From: Micropterix aruncella
Lineage: Eukaryota > Arthropoda > Insecta > Lepidoptera > Micropterigidae
Assembly: GCA_944548615.1 (NCBI GenBank)
Contig: OX155955.1
Coordinates: forward strand, 18,513,421 to 18,577,420
Length of the DNA: 64,000 bases
Reading direction: 5' to 3'
This document shows, piece after piece, positions 48,600-64,000 of this stretch. The position numbers and the translations under genes were made by a program. The notes below the pieces were generated by a model, which did not search any database, had not been told where the DNA came from, and was given only the letters and a program-made list of their open reading frames with translations. Each line of letters opens with the position of its first letter. Within the stretch, counting starts at the first letter, position 1.

Positions 48600-49320
48600 G
48601 CAGCTTGGGCCACAAGATCCATTTTGTTCTCGGATCGGCTCAACTTACGATTCAGCTCCTATTCAGAAGCCTCCTTGAGTGGAAGGTACCCCGGGTAACA
48701 CTCCCCTGTCTCAGGCCTCAGAGCTGGTGGACCGGTTTCTCCCGGCGAGATTGCATCCCGGCGCCACTGGACGGTTTGCGCACCGGTCGGCGATGCCAAT
48801 CGATTTTGCATTCTGACTAATTGCTGAAGGGTCTGGAGACTACACTGGAAATACACTGTTTCCTAAGCAGCGGGGGTGGATGTTCACCTGTTGTCATGCC
48901 ACTCTTGAAATGACCTTGTGCCACTCGATCCCGTGTGGCACTACGGGATCGAATGGCCCAAGTCCGAGAATGCCCACGTCCGTAATAAATTCGAACTGAA
49001 TTACAGCTGTAATACCACAGGTACAGGTCGCGTAAGCGACTTCGGACCCGTAACCAGTGTGGGAGACGGAGGTATTTTGAAGGGTAATTCCAGACGGAGA
49101 TATCCTACCAAAACTGGTAGTCAGGGGGCGAGGCTGCCCGCTGGGCACCTTTCCCGGTGCCTCGCCGTAAGGCGTTGGCCTCTGACGGGCAGGTGGTGGA
49201 GCTTCACGGTGGATTGTTTTATCGTAAGTCTTCTGCGCTCACCTTACGGGAGGCAGAACTATACATTTCGTTAAAACTTCCTGAGGTGACAGGTTCGCCC
49301 GCGGTAGTTGACAACTCCAG
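48600..49320 (+). repeat. GC-rich family G, copy 8
   Basis: Near full length. It begins at agcttgggccacaagatcca and passes through cctccttgagtggaagg, taagcagcgggggtgga, gacggagatatcctaccaaa and gcctcgccgtaaggcgttgg to gacaggttcgcccgcggtag. A small inverted pair (cactcgatcccgtgtggcac and cactacgggatcgaatgg) lies near 48925-48957. Confidence 0.8.
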
Positions 49321-49926
49321 TTGTCCAGTTAAATTACCGATTGCCAAAATACATAATGACGGTAAAAATTAATAAGTAGGTACTCTAATAATAAAAAATA
49401 AGCTTATAGTATCCCTCTAAAACAGGTAATAAAAGTATAGTAAATTGACCGAATAAAACATGAAAAATTACTATATGGGTCTTTAGATTTTACATTTTTT
49501 TTATTCTTAAATATAGGCAGACTGTATCGTTTTAGGATATCATAGATTAATTTATTTCGTTCGTAGTAATTTACGTTCATTTTTACATAATTTATGCTGC
49601 TCTTGTCCCTTACTATGAGCGTTAAATACCAATTTTTGCCACTTTTCGTTCATTGCTGATCTCGCATTACTAACAAGTTTATTGTCCTGAAAATAAATTC
49701 ATAAAAACCATTCCCAGAAGAGATTACAGCTATAGCATTGTAAAAGATAACAGCTGTCCAATGTTTATAATGGGATTTGCAATCTTTCATACCATTTATG
49801 GAAAGTTTATTTCTGGATGTCAGTCAGTCCGCGATCGCCATTCGGTCGGCAGTCACTGATTCCATTGGGAGGCTACCAACTAAAAGGAAATACTTTAAAC
49901 TGATTGTAAAGTTCAAAATTACATAG

Positions 49927-50280
<354 letters not shown>

Positions 50281-50323
50281 ATTGTAAATGTGTAAATTAT
50301 TATTTTTTCAAATTGAAATTATG

Positions 50324-52717
<2,394 letters not shown>

Positions 52718-55700
52718 CGTATTAAAAATTCGACATTCGTATTCGTATTAAAAAAGACGACAAGGACCGAATTACTGTGGTCAAAGGCTTATCATCTTTA
52801 AGCAAATTATGATGGGTACTCGCCTGTACTAATTACAAACGTATTGGTAAGAACATCACTACATTTTTGCTGGATTTACGTCTATTATTATATTTATTAT
52901 TTTCCAGAAACAGTTTACGAAACACAGATTTAGCAAAACTATATATAAATAGTATTATCGATCACATCTTTGATACACTCTACACTATACTCCATATATT
53001 TATCTGTTATATTATAATATTATATTATTACGTCATAATAAAAAAAGATTATTATAAAAAAAACTAATAATTTCATCATTTAAAAAATTAGTAAACGCTC
53101 ACTCGCAACAAATCTCCCATATTGTCTATTCTCAAAAAATCATATATGTATTTTTATTTAAATGTATAACAACAACACTATATGTTATTGCTATAAAAAA
53201 CCGTCATATACAACACCTACAATTAAATATGTCCAATTTCGTTAAAGGTTTATATTTACCTTCTAAGTTCTACAATAAAATATATCTCATATATACGAAT
53301 AACAAAGCATGTCTTATGTTATCTCTCATAATCTATCTCTGTCTCCCAAGTACTGGTCTACCTTTGGTCTCTTTCTTATACGCCCTGATCACCTATGAAG
53401 TCTTTCTCTGCAGGCGCGAGTAATCTAGAGAATTTAGAAAGACTTGAGTCCACCTCAGTATTAAATACCAGCGATTGTAAAGATATACTAAGAACATATA
53501 ATGGATTTAAAATTTTACATCTCAACATAAGAAGTGCCAATAAAAAATTTGACAAACTAATTGTTGCTCTAACCTATATGGATGCTGATTTTGATGTAAT
53601 CGCACTAACCGAGTGTTGGATAAAACATACACCTCCCATGCAATATCTTGATTACTATGATACGTAATTTTCAAGAAATAATTACAAGCAAAATGACGGG
53701 GTAATCTTATTTATTAAAAGTACTCTTAACGCCACCGTAGAAGAGGTTACAATATCGGAAGCAAATTGTTTAAAAGTAACTGTGGAAAGTACACTAGTAA
53801 TAACCGCAATATATAGGTCTCCTTACACACAAAACACCACCAGTTTCACTAACTCGCTATCGGATATCCTCGAGATGGACAAGGGTAAGGACCAAATTCT
53901 GCTCGGAGACTTAAACATTGACATTTTAAATATAAAAAACATGCAAAACTATACAGATTACCTCTGTTTGCTGAGCGAGTGTGGTTTTACTTCTGTGATT
54001 AATAAGCCTACAAGAGGAAAGGCTTGTTTGGATCACATATTTGTAAAGACTAAACTTGAGGCTGTAGGTATTGTATGTGATATGGACATCACCGATCATT
54101 TCTCGACTATACTAATGCTAAAAAAACACAAACATGCAAAACACGGAATACGCCAGAATCAAATGAAATTTTTAGACTTTCCTATGATAACAAAAGATAT
54201 TGAACGAGTAGACTGGGCGATATTATTAAACCAAACTGACGCTAATACCGCTACAGATTTTTTAATTAGGACTTTAAATGGCATCATTAAAACAAACACT
54301 CAACTTAAACCCGTGACACATAGGAAACGACATCTCAAACCGTGGATTACAGATGGAATCCTAAAAAGTATCAAAACAAGAGATAAACTCCATAAACAAT
54401 TACGCCTTAATCCCCACGATTCCATTGCTAAATCAAAATTTATCGGATACAGAAACGTATGTAACAATATAATTAGTATAAGGAAGGATAATTATTATAA
54501 GCAAAAACTTGACGACGCATCAGCTAATCCCAAAGATACTTGGAAAATAATAAATGAATTGACATACAGACAAAAGCGTGACTATAAAAATATTACTGAC
54601 CTGAAAATAAACGGCACAATAGTGAAAAACACCTCTTCGAACAGCCAATGGATTGCTGACTATGAAAATAACCACTATGCAAATGTAGGATCTCTACTAG
54701 CAGAAAAAACGATCCGGACTCTGCAAACCACTGAAACTGATTTAGCAAAATTAAAAGATACAAGAAGTTGCAATTCCGAATCACTGTTCTTTTCCCCCAC
54801 AGATGTTGGCGAAATATGCAGGGTTTTAAGTGACCTAAAAGATACGAACACAACAGGTACTGATCAAATCTCGGTGAAAATTTTAAAGCAAAACATGGTC
54901 CACCTAGCATCCCCTTTAGCACATATAACTAACCTTAGCATAAGCACTGGTGTATTTCCAAATCACCTTAAAAAGTCTGTCATATGTCCCATCTACAAGG
55001 GTGGGGATAGAGAGGACGTCAGTTGTTATCGACCAATCAGCATTTTAAATTCTATCTCAAAAATAATTGAAACAATTGCAAAGAAACGTTTGGTTAGTTT
55101 TTTGGAAACCAAAAAGTTACTAGCGGCGAGGCAATTTGGTTTCAGATCCGGACGAGGTGCTCAGGATGCATTCCTATCCCTAACTACTTCTATTGTTAAT
55201 GCCTTAGATAGTGGAGAAAAATGCATTGCGGTATTCTTGGATCTGGCCAAGGCCTTTGACACCGTCTCACATCGTATACTATTGAGTAAACTCCGAAATA
55301 TCGGAGTGCGTGGATTACCATTAAAATGGTTCCAAAATTACCTTTCGGAGAGAATACAAACAACAAAAGTTGGTGAGACGGTCAGCTCGGAAGCACATGT
55401 TAGGTACGGTGTACCGCAAGGTAGTATATTAGGGCCAATCTTATTCCTCATCTACATTAATGACCTTACTAACATGACCTTTGAGGGAGGAGAAGCTATC
55501 TCCTTTGCAGACGACACGGTTATTGTATTCAGAGGCAAATCCTGGGACGATGTATACAATTATACTGAAAACGGACTATCTACAATCAAAGTATGGCTAA
55601 ATTATAATCTACTGACTCTTAATGACTCTAAAACTAAATATATGACCTTTCAAATGAAGAAAACTTACGACAAACAAACCCAGCGCAAACTAAAAATCCA

Positions 55701-56722
55701 CACTTGCAACACGGTCGTTAACGGCAAGCCTTGTACGTGTGCGGAGGTGGAAAGAGTAGATACAATAAAGTACCTAGGATTAACTCTGGACTATACAATG
55801 AAGTGGGAAGATCATATCAGGTGCACTGCAACAAAATTGAGAAAACTTGTACATATATTCAAGTTAATAAGAAATGCCGTATCCAAAGATTTAGTACGAA
55901 CGATATATTTCACATTGGCCCATAACTTACTAGCATACGGAATCATAGCTTGGGGTGGAGCCTCGCTGCAAGCACTTGATCCTCTAATTAAAGCCCAAAA
56001 GTCGCTATTAAGAGTAATACACAAAAAACCCTTCCGGTATTCTTCTGAGAGCTTGTACAATGAATCTAAAGTCCTTGACGTTCGTCAAATATACGCTAAG
56101 GTAGTCCTACTCTACTACTATAATCATGACAATTATCATCTATATTCAACACACCATAAAGGAACACGAGTAACAACAACCAGACAGCACTTAATCCAAA
56201 AAAAGAGAACAAGTTTTGCACAAAAACACTTCTCTTACATTGCTCCTCGACTGTTCAACAAAATGAATAGTGTTTTTCCTGCAGGACTGAAATCTAGGAA
56301 TAGTCACGGCGTAAAGAAAAACCTAACTAAGTCACTTTTGACTATGGGTCGACAAGAAACGGAGACATTAATAACATATATATTAAAATAGTGCACGATT
56401 TGTGAGATATAGTATATATATATATATATAGTATTATTTTATATTTATCTATAAAGTATATATGTATTTATATATGTATGTATATATATATGTATGTCCC
56501 AAAATTTAATATTATTACGCTTTCTTATTCTATTTTTAACTTCTCAAATGTACCATAATAATATACAAAGATGTATTACAGCTAGTTACGTAAACCACTA
56601 TACTTTTTTTTATATTAAGCCTACCTTAGTACAGGCGAGGCCTAGTTAGGATGGCTTTGAATTTTAAAAAATGATGTAATATTATTGATAAATAAAGAAT
56701 TTTGAATTTGAATTTGAATTTG
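52718..56722 (+). mobile_element. 4.0-kb non-LTR retrotransposon (CR1/Jockey-group type) inserted in the 584-bp array
   Basis: The insertion splits unit 3. The flanks 52714-52717 and 56723-56726 are both ACTT, and removing the element plus one ACTT restores the unit sequence seen in units 1 and 2. It has a 677-nt 5' leader, one endonuclease-RT ORF, and a 3' UTR ending in TTGAAT repeats. No ORF1 was found; the leader has only short hydrophobic frames (52867-53067, 53229-53423). TTGAAT-type tails rather than poly-A suit CR1/L2-like clades; the exact clade is uncertain. Confidence 0.92.
53395..56391 (+). pseudogene. LINE endonuclease-reverse transcriptase, one in-frame stop
   Basis: The protein nicks target DNA and copies its own RNA there. 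One reading frame spans 999 codons and is broken only by TAA at 53665 (codon 91). Before the stop: FKILHLNIRSANKKFD and IALTECWI, apurinic-type endonuclease motifs. After it: LLGDLNIDIL, ACLDHIFVKT and DITDHFST, the remaining endonuclease motifs. RT motifs follow: TGTDQISVKIL, CYRPISILNSISKIIET, ARQFGFRSGRGAQDAF, then FLDLAKAFDTVSH with the first catalytic D, YGVPQGSILGPILFLIYIN, SFADDTVIVF with the two catalytic Ds, and IKYLGLTLDYTMKWEDH. The thumb region ends with a normal stop at 56389. ATG 53395 is the first start after an in-frame TGA at 53386. The copy is inactive as read, but close to intact, so recent. Confidence 0.95.
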
Positions 56723-59220
<2,498 letters not shown>

Positions 59221-59229
59221 TATCTATCA

Positions 59230-59335
<106 letters not shown>

Positions 59336-59799
59336 CTAAAATTACCTTAATAGTCAAGAACCATAATCAGATATGTGATTATTTGGTTATTCTCATGTTT
59401 TAGAGGTTATCTACTATTTTTTGAGCTAGGCTATAGGTTAGAAAAAAAATTTCTTTTTCTTTTTTTTAAATAACAATAATGCTTTATTTAAGAGAAAGTA
59501 GTATAAAAATTATGTCTCAAAAACTAGGTTAATGCCCGTACTAGGGTAGATTATTTTCTTTTAAATTAAGATGCGCACATAATTTTATACTGCAATTAAA
59601 AACTATGGTAATATTTTACATGTTTATATAATATTAAACATTATACATATATTATTCTCATTTACATATAAATATATACATTTACCTACTTGTAATATTT
59701 ACATACATTTGCATTTACATACACGTATTTATTAGTAATATATAAATGTTATATTAAATTAAATTGATAACGTCGTTTTAAACGAGGATATGTGTAATA

Positions 59800-62035
59800 A
59801 TTTCAGCTACCTTTTCCGTGCCGATCTCAAACAGCCACAAAGTAAGTTTTCTAGAAAAAAGGTCTAGAAAAACGACAAGACATTTATCACCCTCATCAAG
59901 AGTCTTTGCTATATTCTGGGTCAGAAAAGCAATGGCGTCTTGGGTGGATTTACCCGACCGGAAACCATATTTTTTTCCCTTTTTTTTTCTCTTTATTTGA
60001 AAAACAACAGATTTACATCAGTCTTACGTACTAGAGATAATATTACATTAAGTTATTTGATAGAAATCTAAAAACGTTTTCTACTTATTGATAATTTACC
60101 TATTTTGTTATACTATTCTAATAACTTAAATATTTTATTTTAATTTCCGTTTGGTGTTTTTTTTTTTTTTAGTCCGTTATTTTTGCAGAGGCGAGTTGCT
60201 TGAATTGTGATTTACTTAGAAGCATACCATCAAAGCAATTTAAGATTTTCACATACGAGTGCATTATACGGGGCACCGGCGAGAATAGAGCGTTATTGGT
60301 TGAACAATGCGGCGGGCGGAAGACATCACAACGACGAGTTCTGTGGATATATTGAGTGGAAGCTAATAAGTTGTGCTTGTTTAAGAAGCTCAATAAACGG
60401 GATTTGATCGTAATTTCGAGTATTTTCGATAGTGTATTTAGCAAACTAATTGGTCTATAGCAATTTACTTCATTAATCTCCCCACCTTTAAAGATAGGGT
60501 TAACCACCGCTTTCTTTAGACACTGAGGAAAAACCCCAGTAGATATACTTAGATTTCTAATAAAAGTTAGAGGTAACAATAAAGTCTCGATGCACTCTGT
60601 GAAAATTTTAGAAGAAATTCCGTCATTGCCGGTTGATTTTATAACTTTTAGGTTTTTTATTATACTTTTTATTTCTTTGGGGTCCGTCGGTTTTAGTAAA
60701 AGGGTTTTTGTTGGCTTACTTGCAACGCATACTTCAAGAGAAAGTTTAATTTCAGTTGTATTTAACAATTCTAGAGTTTTTTCTGCCATTTTCGGTCCTA
60801 TATTTGAGAAGTAATCATTAAAATAGTCCGAAATATGTTTTTTGTTATGCCTATTTATTGACACTATCTGTCCATTAATATTGACTTCTTGCAGCTCTGA
60901 TAGTTTAGACTTTTTCCTATAAGTCAAATCATTTATTAACTGCCATGTTTTTTTTTTGAGTTACCAGCATTTTCCGCAAATTCCTTTTTGTAGTACATTT
61001 CTTTAGTTCTATTTATTATGTTTTTGCAAAGATTTCTATATTTCAGATATGCATGCTTCAATATGCTATTGCCAAGATTTAATTTGACTTTGTTATGAAG
61101 TTTGTCTCTGCGTTTAATACTTAGTTTCTCAGGAGTCCTGGGGTAATCCATGGTTTAAGTTTTCTCTGACAATGGGGCACGAGTTTTTCTTTTGTATTTT
61201 TGTTGACCATTTTTTTAGTATATTTACGAATAAATCAGTTGCTTCATTGGAATCAGGTATTCTAAATAATGGATTTCAGTCAGTGTTTGTAACGTCTGCT
61301 TATAAACTGTCATAATTTGTAACTAAAATCCGACTATTAATTATGTTATGACTTTGAAAATCTGTTTTTGTTAACAAAATAGTTGGAAAGTGGCCAGTTA
61401 GCTCACTGAGACATATTATGCCTAATGTATTATATTTAGTCGAAGTAAAAAAGTGGTCGAGACATGACCGCTGTCGTGTAGGTATGTTTATTAAGGATAT
61501 CATTCCAAATTCTGCAAGCACGCAGAGATATTCATTGACTAGATTATTTTGATCGAGAATGTTAATATTTATATCTCCTCCAAGAATATAATCAAGGCTT
61601 TTGGAGGATCCTAGACCATCCGCAAAAGACGCAATAAATGGTTTTGTAGGATTTATAAGGATATATAAATGGCAAATACTGTATTTTTATCATTTAAAGT
61701 AGCCTTCAGAAAATTTGCTGTGGTTATTTTTATTTCTTTAATTTTAACATTGTTTTCTTATTCGAGGAAATGACGACGCCATCTTTTTGATTTTGATTAT
61801 GTAGAGTGTAATGCATATCATAATTATCAAATTGTTGATTGGGAATCTTTTTCTTTATCCAGCATTCTGTCAGGATGATTAAATCAAACTCGTATCAAGC
61901 AAAGTTAGTAGTATGATTAGTAATTTATCAAAATTTGTGTTAATACTTCTAATATTATGGTTAAGTATTTTAATACCTTGGTCTTGCAATACCTTTTGGC
62001 ATTCCCAGGTGAGTAACTGCAGCGTCGCTGGGGAG
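59800..62035 (-). pseudogene. Decayed LINE endonuclease-RT, interrupted by another LINE end
   Basis: On the minus strand the pieces run in order. Endonuclease: GIKILNHNIRSINTNFDKLL, LIILTECWIKKKIPN, YILGGDININILDQN, RSCLDHFFTSTKYNTLG and SELTGHFPTIL. Linker: 60936-61151. RT: KSTGNDGISSKIFTECIE, NCYRPISLLNTLSKILE, then LLASTQY at about 60298. RT resumes beyond the insertion with YGFRSGKSTQDAIAFLTQN and GDKCLVVFLDL before decaying near 59838. The organisation and many motifs parallel the ORF at 53395, so this is an older relative, not necessarily the same family. Frameshifts separate the EN, linker and RT parts. The catalytic YADD box and thumb are missing. Confidence 0.85.
59972..60298 (-). 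mobile_element. LINE 3' end inserted into the RT pseudogene
   Basis: The minus strand here reads RTRRCDVFRPPHCSTNNALF and ends ...KSQFKQLASAKITD with a stop, the typical last residues of a different LINE RT. A 3' UTR and an A-rich tail (aataaagagaaaaaaaaagg in complement) follow. It sits exactly between the host frame's LLASTQY and YGFRSG, and a short AATAT-like duplication is possible at the edges. Confidence 0.7.
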
Positions 62036-62157
62036 TAAGATATTAGATTTCTCCTCGTAATCTTCTACTTCATTCAGTGCTGAAGTGCTCTTGTATCAAA
62101 TTGAGATTTTCCGAGATCTTAAACAATAGGCGTCTATTTCTGCTAACAACTCTTCAT

Positions 62158-62212
62158 TTGTTTAAAATATCTTCCCAGCCCAGTGGCTGGGCTGGGAAGA
62201 TATTTTAAACAA
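62158..62212. repeat. Perfect 26-bp hairpin with 3-nt loop
   Basis: The arms 62158-62183 and 62187-62212 (core ttcccagcccag and ctgggctgggaa) are exact reverse complements around tgg. No element boundary was recognised. Confidence 0.9.
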
Positions 62213-62707
62213 TGATGGTAGACATAATTTATTTTAAACCTGGCATTCAATACAAATTTGAGGAAGAACCCATTGTTGTTTTGCCACGCTGAAAACAAAT
62301 TAAAGTAGCTGGGTCGGCTAAAGCCACTCGGAAAACAAATACACGCGATAGCTTCATTAACCCGGGTACAGAAGACAACTGAATTATTACAGAAAAAAAC
62401 GTGTAATGATATTTAAACATACTTGTAAAATTTAATTCTAACTGCTTTCAACTGTTTTATATAAGTTGTCCATATACAAGTACATTTACATATATTTATC
62501 CATATACATATGCAATCTGTCTATATACAAAACGGCATTTTAAGTCAAAGGATGGCGATGAAATACAATGAAAGGGGACTTAAGCGGAAATGTTAATCGC
62601 GCTACTATGAACTACTAACTGACTAGCTGCGTTCACGAAAAAGCCAGCTGGTTTCTTTTCCGCAGCATTACTGCCGACGACAGATGCGAGGTGTATATAT
62701 TTATAAT

Positions 62708-62925
62708 TCAGTGCTCTAACCACGGTTTTTTAAGGTATGAGAATAAATAAAAGTCAGAGGGCGCCAGGTCTCGTGAATATGGTACATGAGGAACTAATTG
62801 AAAGTCAAGAGAATGGATTTTAGTAGCTGTTTTAGTCGAGGAATGAACAGGACCATTGTCTTGATGGAATAACATTTTTTTGTCCTTAGGGCCATTTTTC
62901 CTAATTACGACTTGTAACAACCAAA
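62708..62925 (-). pseudogene. Mariner transposase fragment (C-terminal catalytic part)
   Basis: The 70-residue frame contains LFHQDNGPVHSS with the second catalytic D, and PYSRDLAPSDFYLFSYLKK with the third. The two are 34 residues apart, the mariner D,D34D spacing. The N-terminal half and the first D are missing, and the C-terminus decays after LEH. Residues between the motifs differ from the mariner at 21892, so it belongs to another lineage. No terminal repeats were found nearby. Confidence 0.85.
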
Positions 62926-64000
62926 AGAACTGTGATAATCACTGTTCAGTATAATCCCTATTTTAAATAATCCACTAACAAAAATTCCCTAAGTATCCCA
63001 GTAGTCGGAAGCCATAACTGCCTACCAATGGTCTAGCCTTAAAATCTCGATGGAACTTTCGATGGGCCCTTTTCACTTGAAATTAATGAATTGTGCTATT
63101 CGATACGCCTAAAACCATCACTCGGCACTACTATTTTATCATGCGCTTTATCAATATTACAGGTAGGGGGGAATCACTGCATAAATAACGTATTATGCCT
63201 TTCAAAATGAAAAAGCCAATAATTGCATGATGTTTGTATTTATCTGTTTCATGAAAATAGTGAAACACGTTAAATCCAAACAGCTATCAAAATTAAATAA
63301 AAGGCATTTCATTCTAAAAAAAACACAGCAGTCTAATCAACGTTGCCTTTACACTAAATATTTATTTTTTATAATACCGTATATGTAATGTAGCTTCTAC
63401 GAACTTTTTAAACTACCTAGTGGTCATTCTGGTAACACTGCATATTCCGTCAATTTTAATGATCGATTGGAGCTATTCATAATGACTCATTTCTATACTT
63501 TCTAATACGTTTGGAGTATATTAATGTCATAGATACTAATTGTCTACAAATAGATATAATAAATTAACTTTGGGTGAGCCAAATTATATGGTTTCACGAC
63601 TATTGCAGTCATACATTTTTAGTTTTTAAACTAAATTTATCATAGATTTTAATAAAAATACTATTTTAACGTCGAAAATGAAACACTTCCAAACATCGCA
63701 AGTTCATAAAATTAGAAATTGGTGTGAAGCAATTTTTTTTTGTATATTTTTTTCTAAACAAATTATATCTGTAACGTCAATATATTAAAAAACATATGGG
63801 TAATGAAAGAACGTGATTAACTAACTTGACATAACGGTGGTTATGGGTGGTCCTTTTCATTATCAAGTAAGTCCCGGCGTACATATATACGTAACGGCTT
63901 ATCCTACAAGATCAAATGTAATTATTTGCATGGAATTGACCCTCGAGACTACGACATCTTATAGATGTATTGATTTGAGCCATGCCGCACACTTGACTTT
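62926..64000. other. No recognised gene
   Basis: Ordinary AT-rich sequence to the end of the window. No domains, repeats or splice-supported exons were seen. Confidence 0.45.

Overview
The window is eukaryotic nuclear DNA, almost certainly from an insect and most probably from a moth or butterfly. The signs are intron-type splice sites, AT-rich DNA, long (TA)n tracts, mariner elements, several clades of non-LTR retrotransposons, and repeats of a kind I associate with Lepidoptera. There are no bacterial-style operons. The species assignment is inference.

The one host-gene piece I can defend is a 140-bp exon on the minus strand at 29942-30081. It encodes the start of the extracellular domain of a nicotinic acetylcholine receptor subunit (alpha3/alpha4-like) and has good splice sites at both ends. 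I could not find the exons on either side, so most of the window is probably intron of that gene, or intron plus distal flank, filled by transposable elements.

Layout. 1-9.7 kb: mostly unassigned AT-rich DNA, with a shortened transposase-like ORF (2.7-3.1 kb), small hairpins and a LINE 3' end. 9.7-20 kb: several dispersed repeat families, a decayed reverse transcriptase (15.2-15.9 kb), an ATCA-rich satellite (17.7-18.1 kb) and a GC-rich repeat block (18.7-19.6 kb). 21.6-23.7 kb: a 245-bp tandem array containing a mariner element with intact ends. 24.3-28.1 kb: a 3.8-kb element with about 700-bp terminal inverted repeats and a broken gene for a transposon-associated protein family. 29-34 kb: the receptor exon, more repeats and a transposase fragment. 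34-49 kb: (TA)n tracts, GC-rich repeat copies, an R1-like reverse transcriptase fragment, two further LINE fragments and a mariner-like MITE. 49.9-57.5 kb: a striking composite of three (TA)n tracts, an apparently perfect inverted repeat with 267-bp arms, and a 584-bp tandem array split by a nearly intact 4.0-kb LINE flanked by a 4-bp target duplication. 59.8-62.0 kb: a decayed LINE of similar type, itself interrupted by another LINE end. 62.7-62.9 kb: a mariner fragment.

The mobile elements do not form a pathway with one another. Their value is in the nesting order, which dates events relative to each other, and in a few structures (the long-TIR element, the large palindrome, the GC-rich family) that I cannot place in a named family from sequence alone. 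Calls of family or clade rest on motifs I could read and on recalled family knowledge; no database search was possible.
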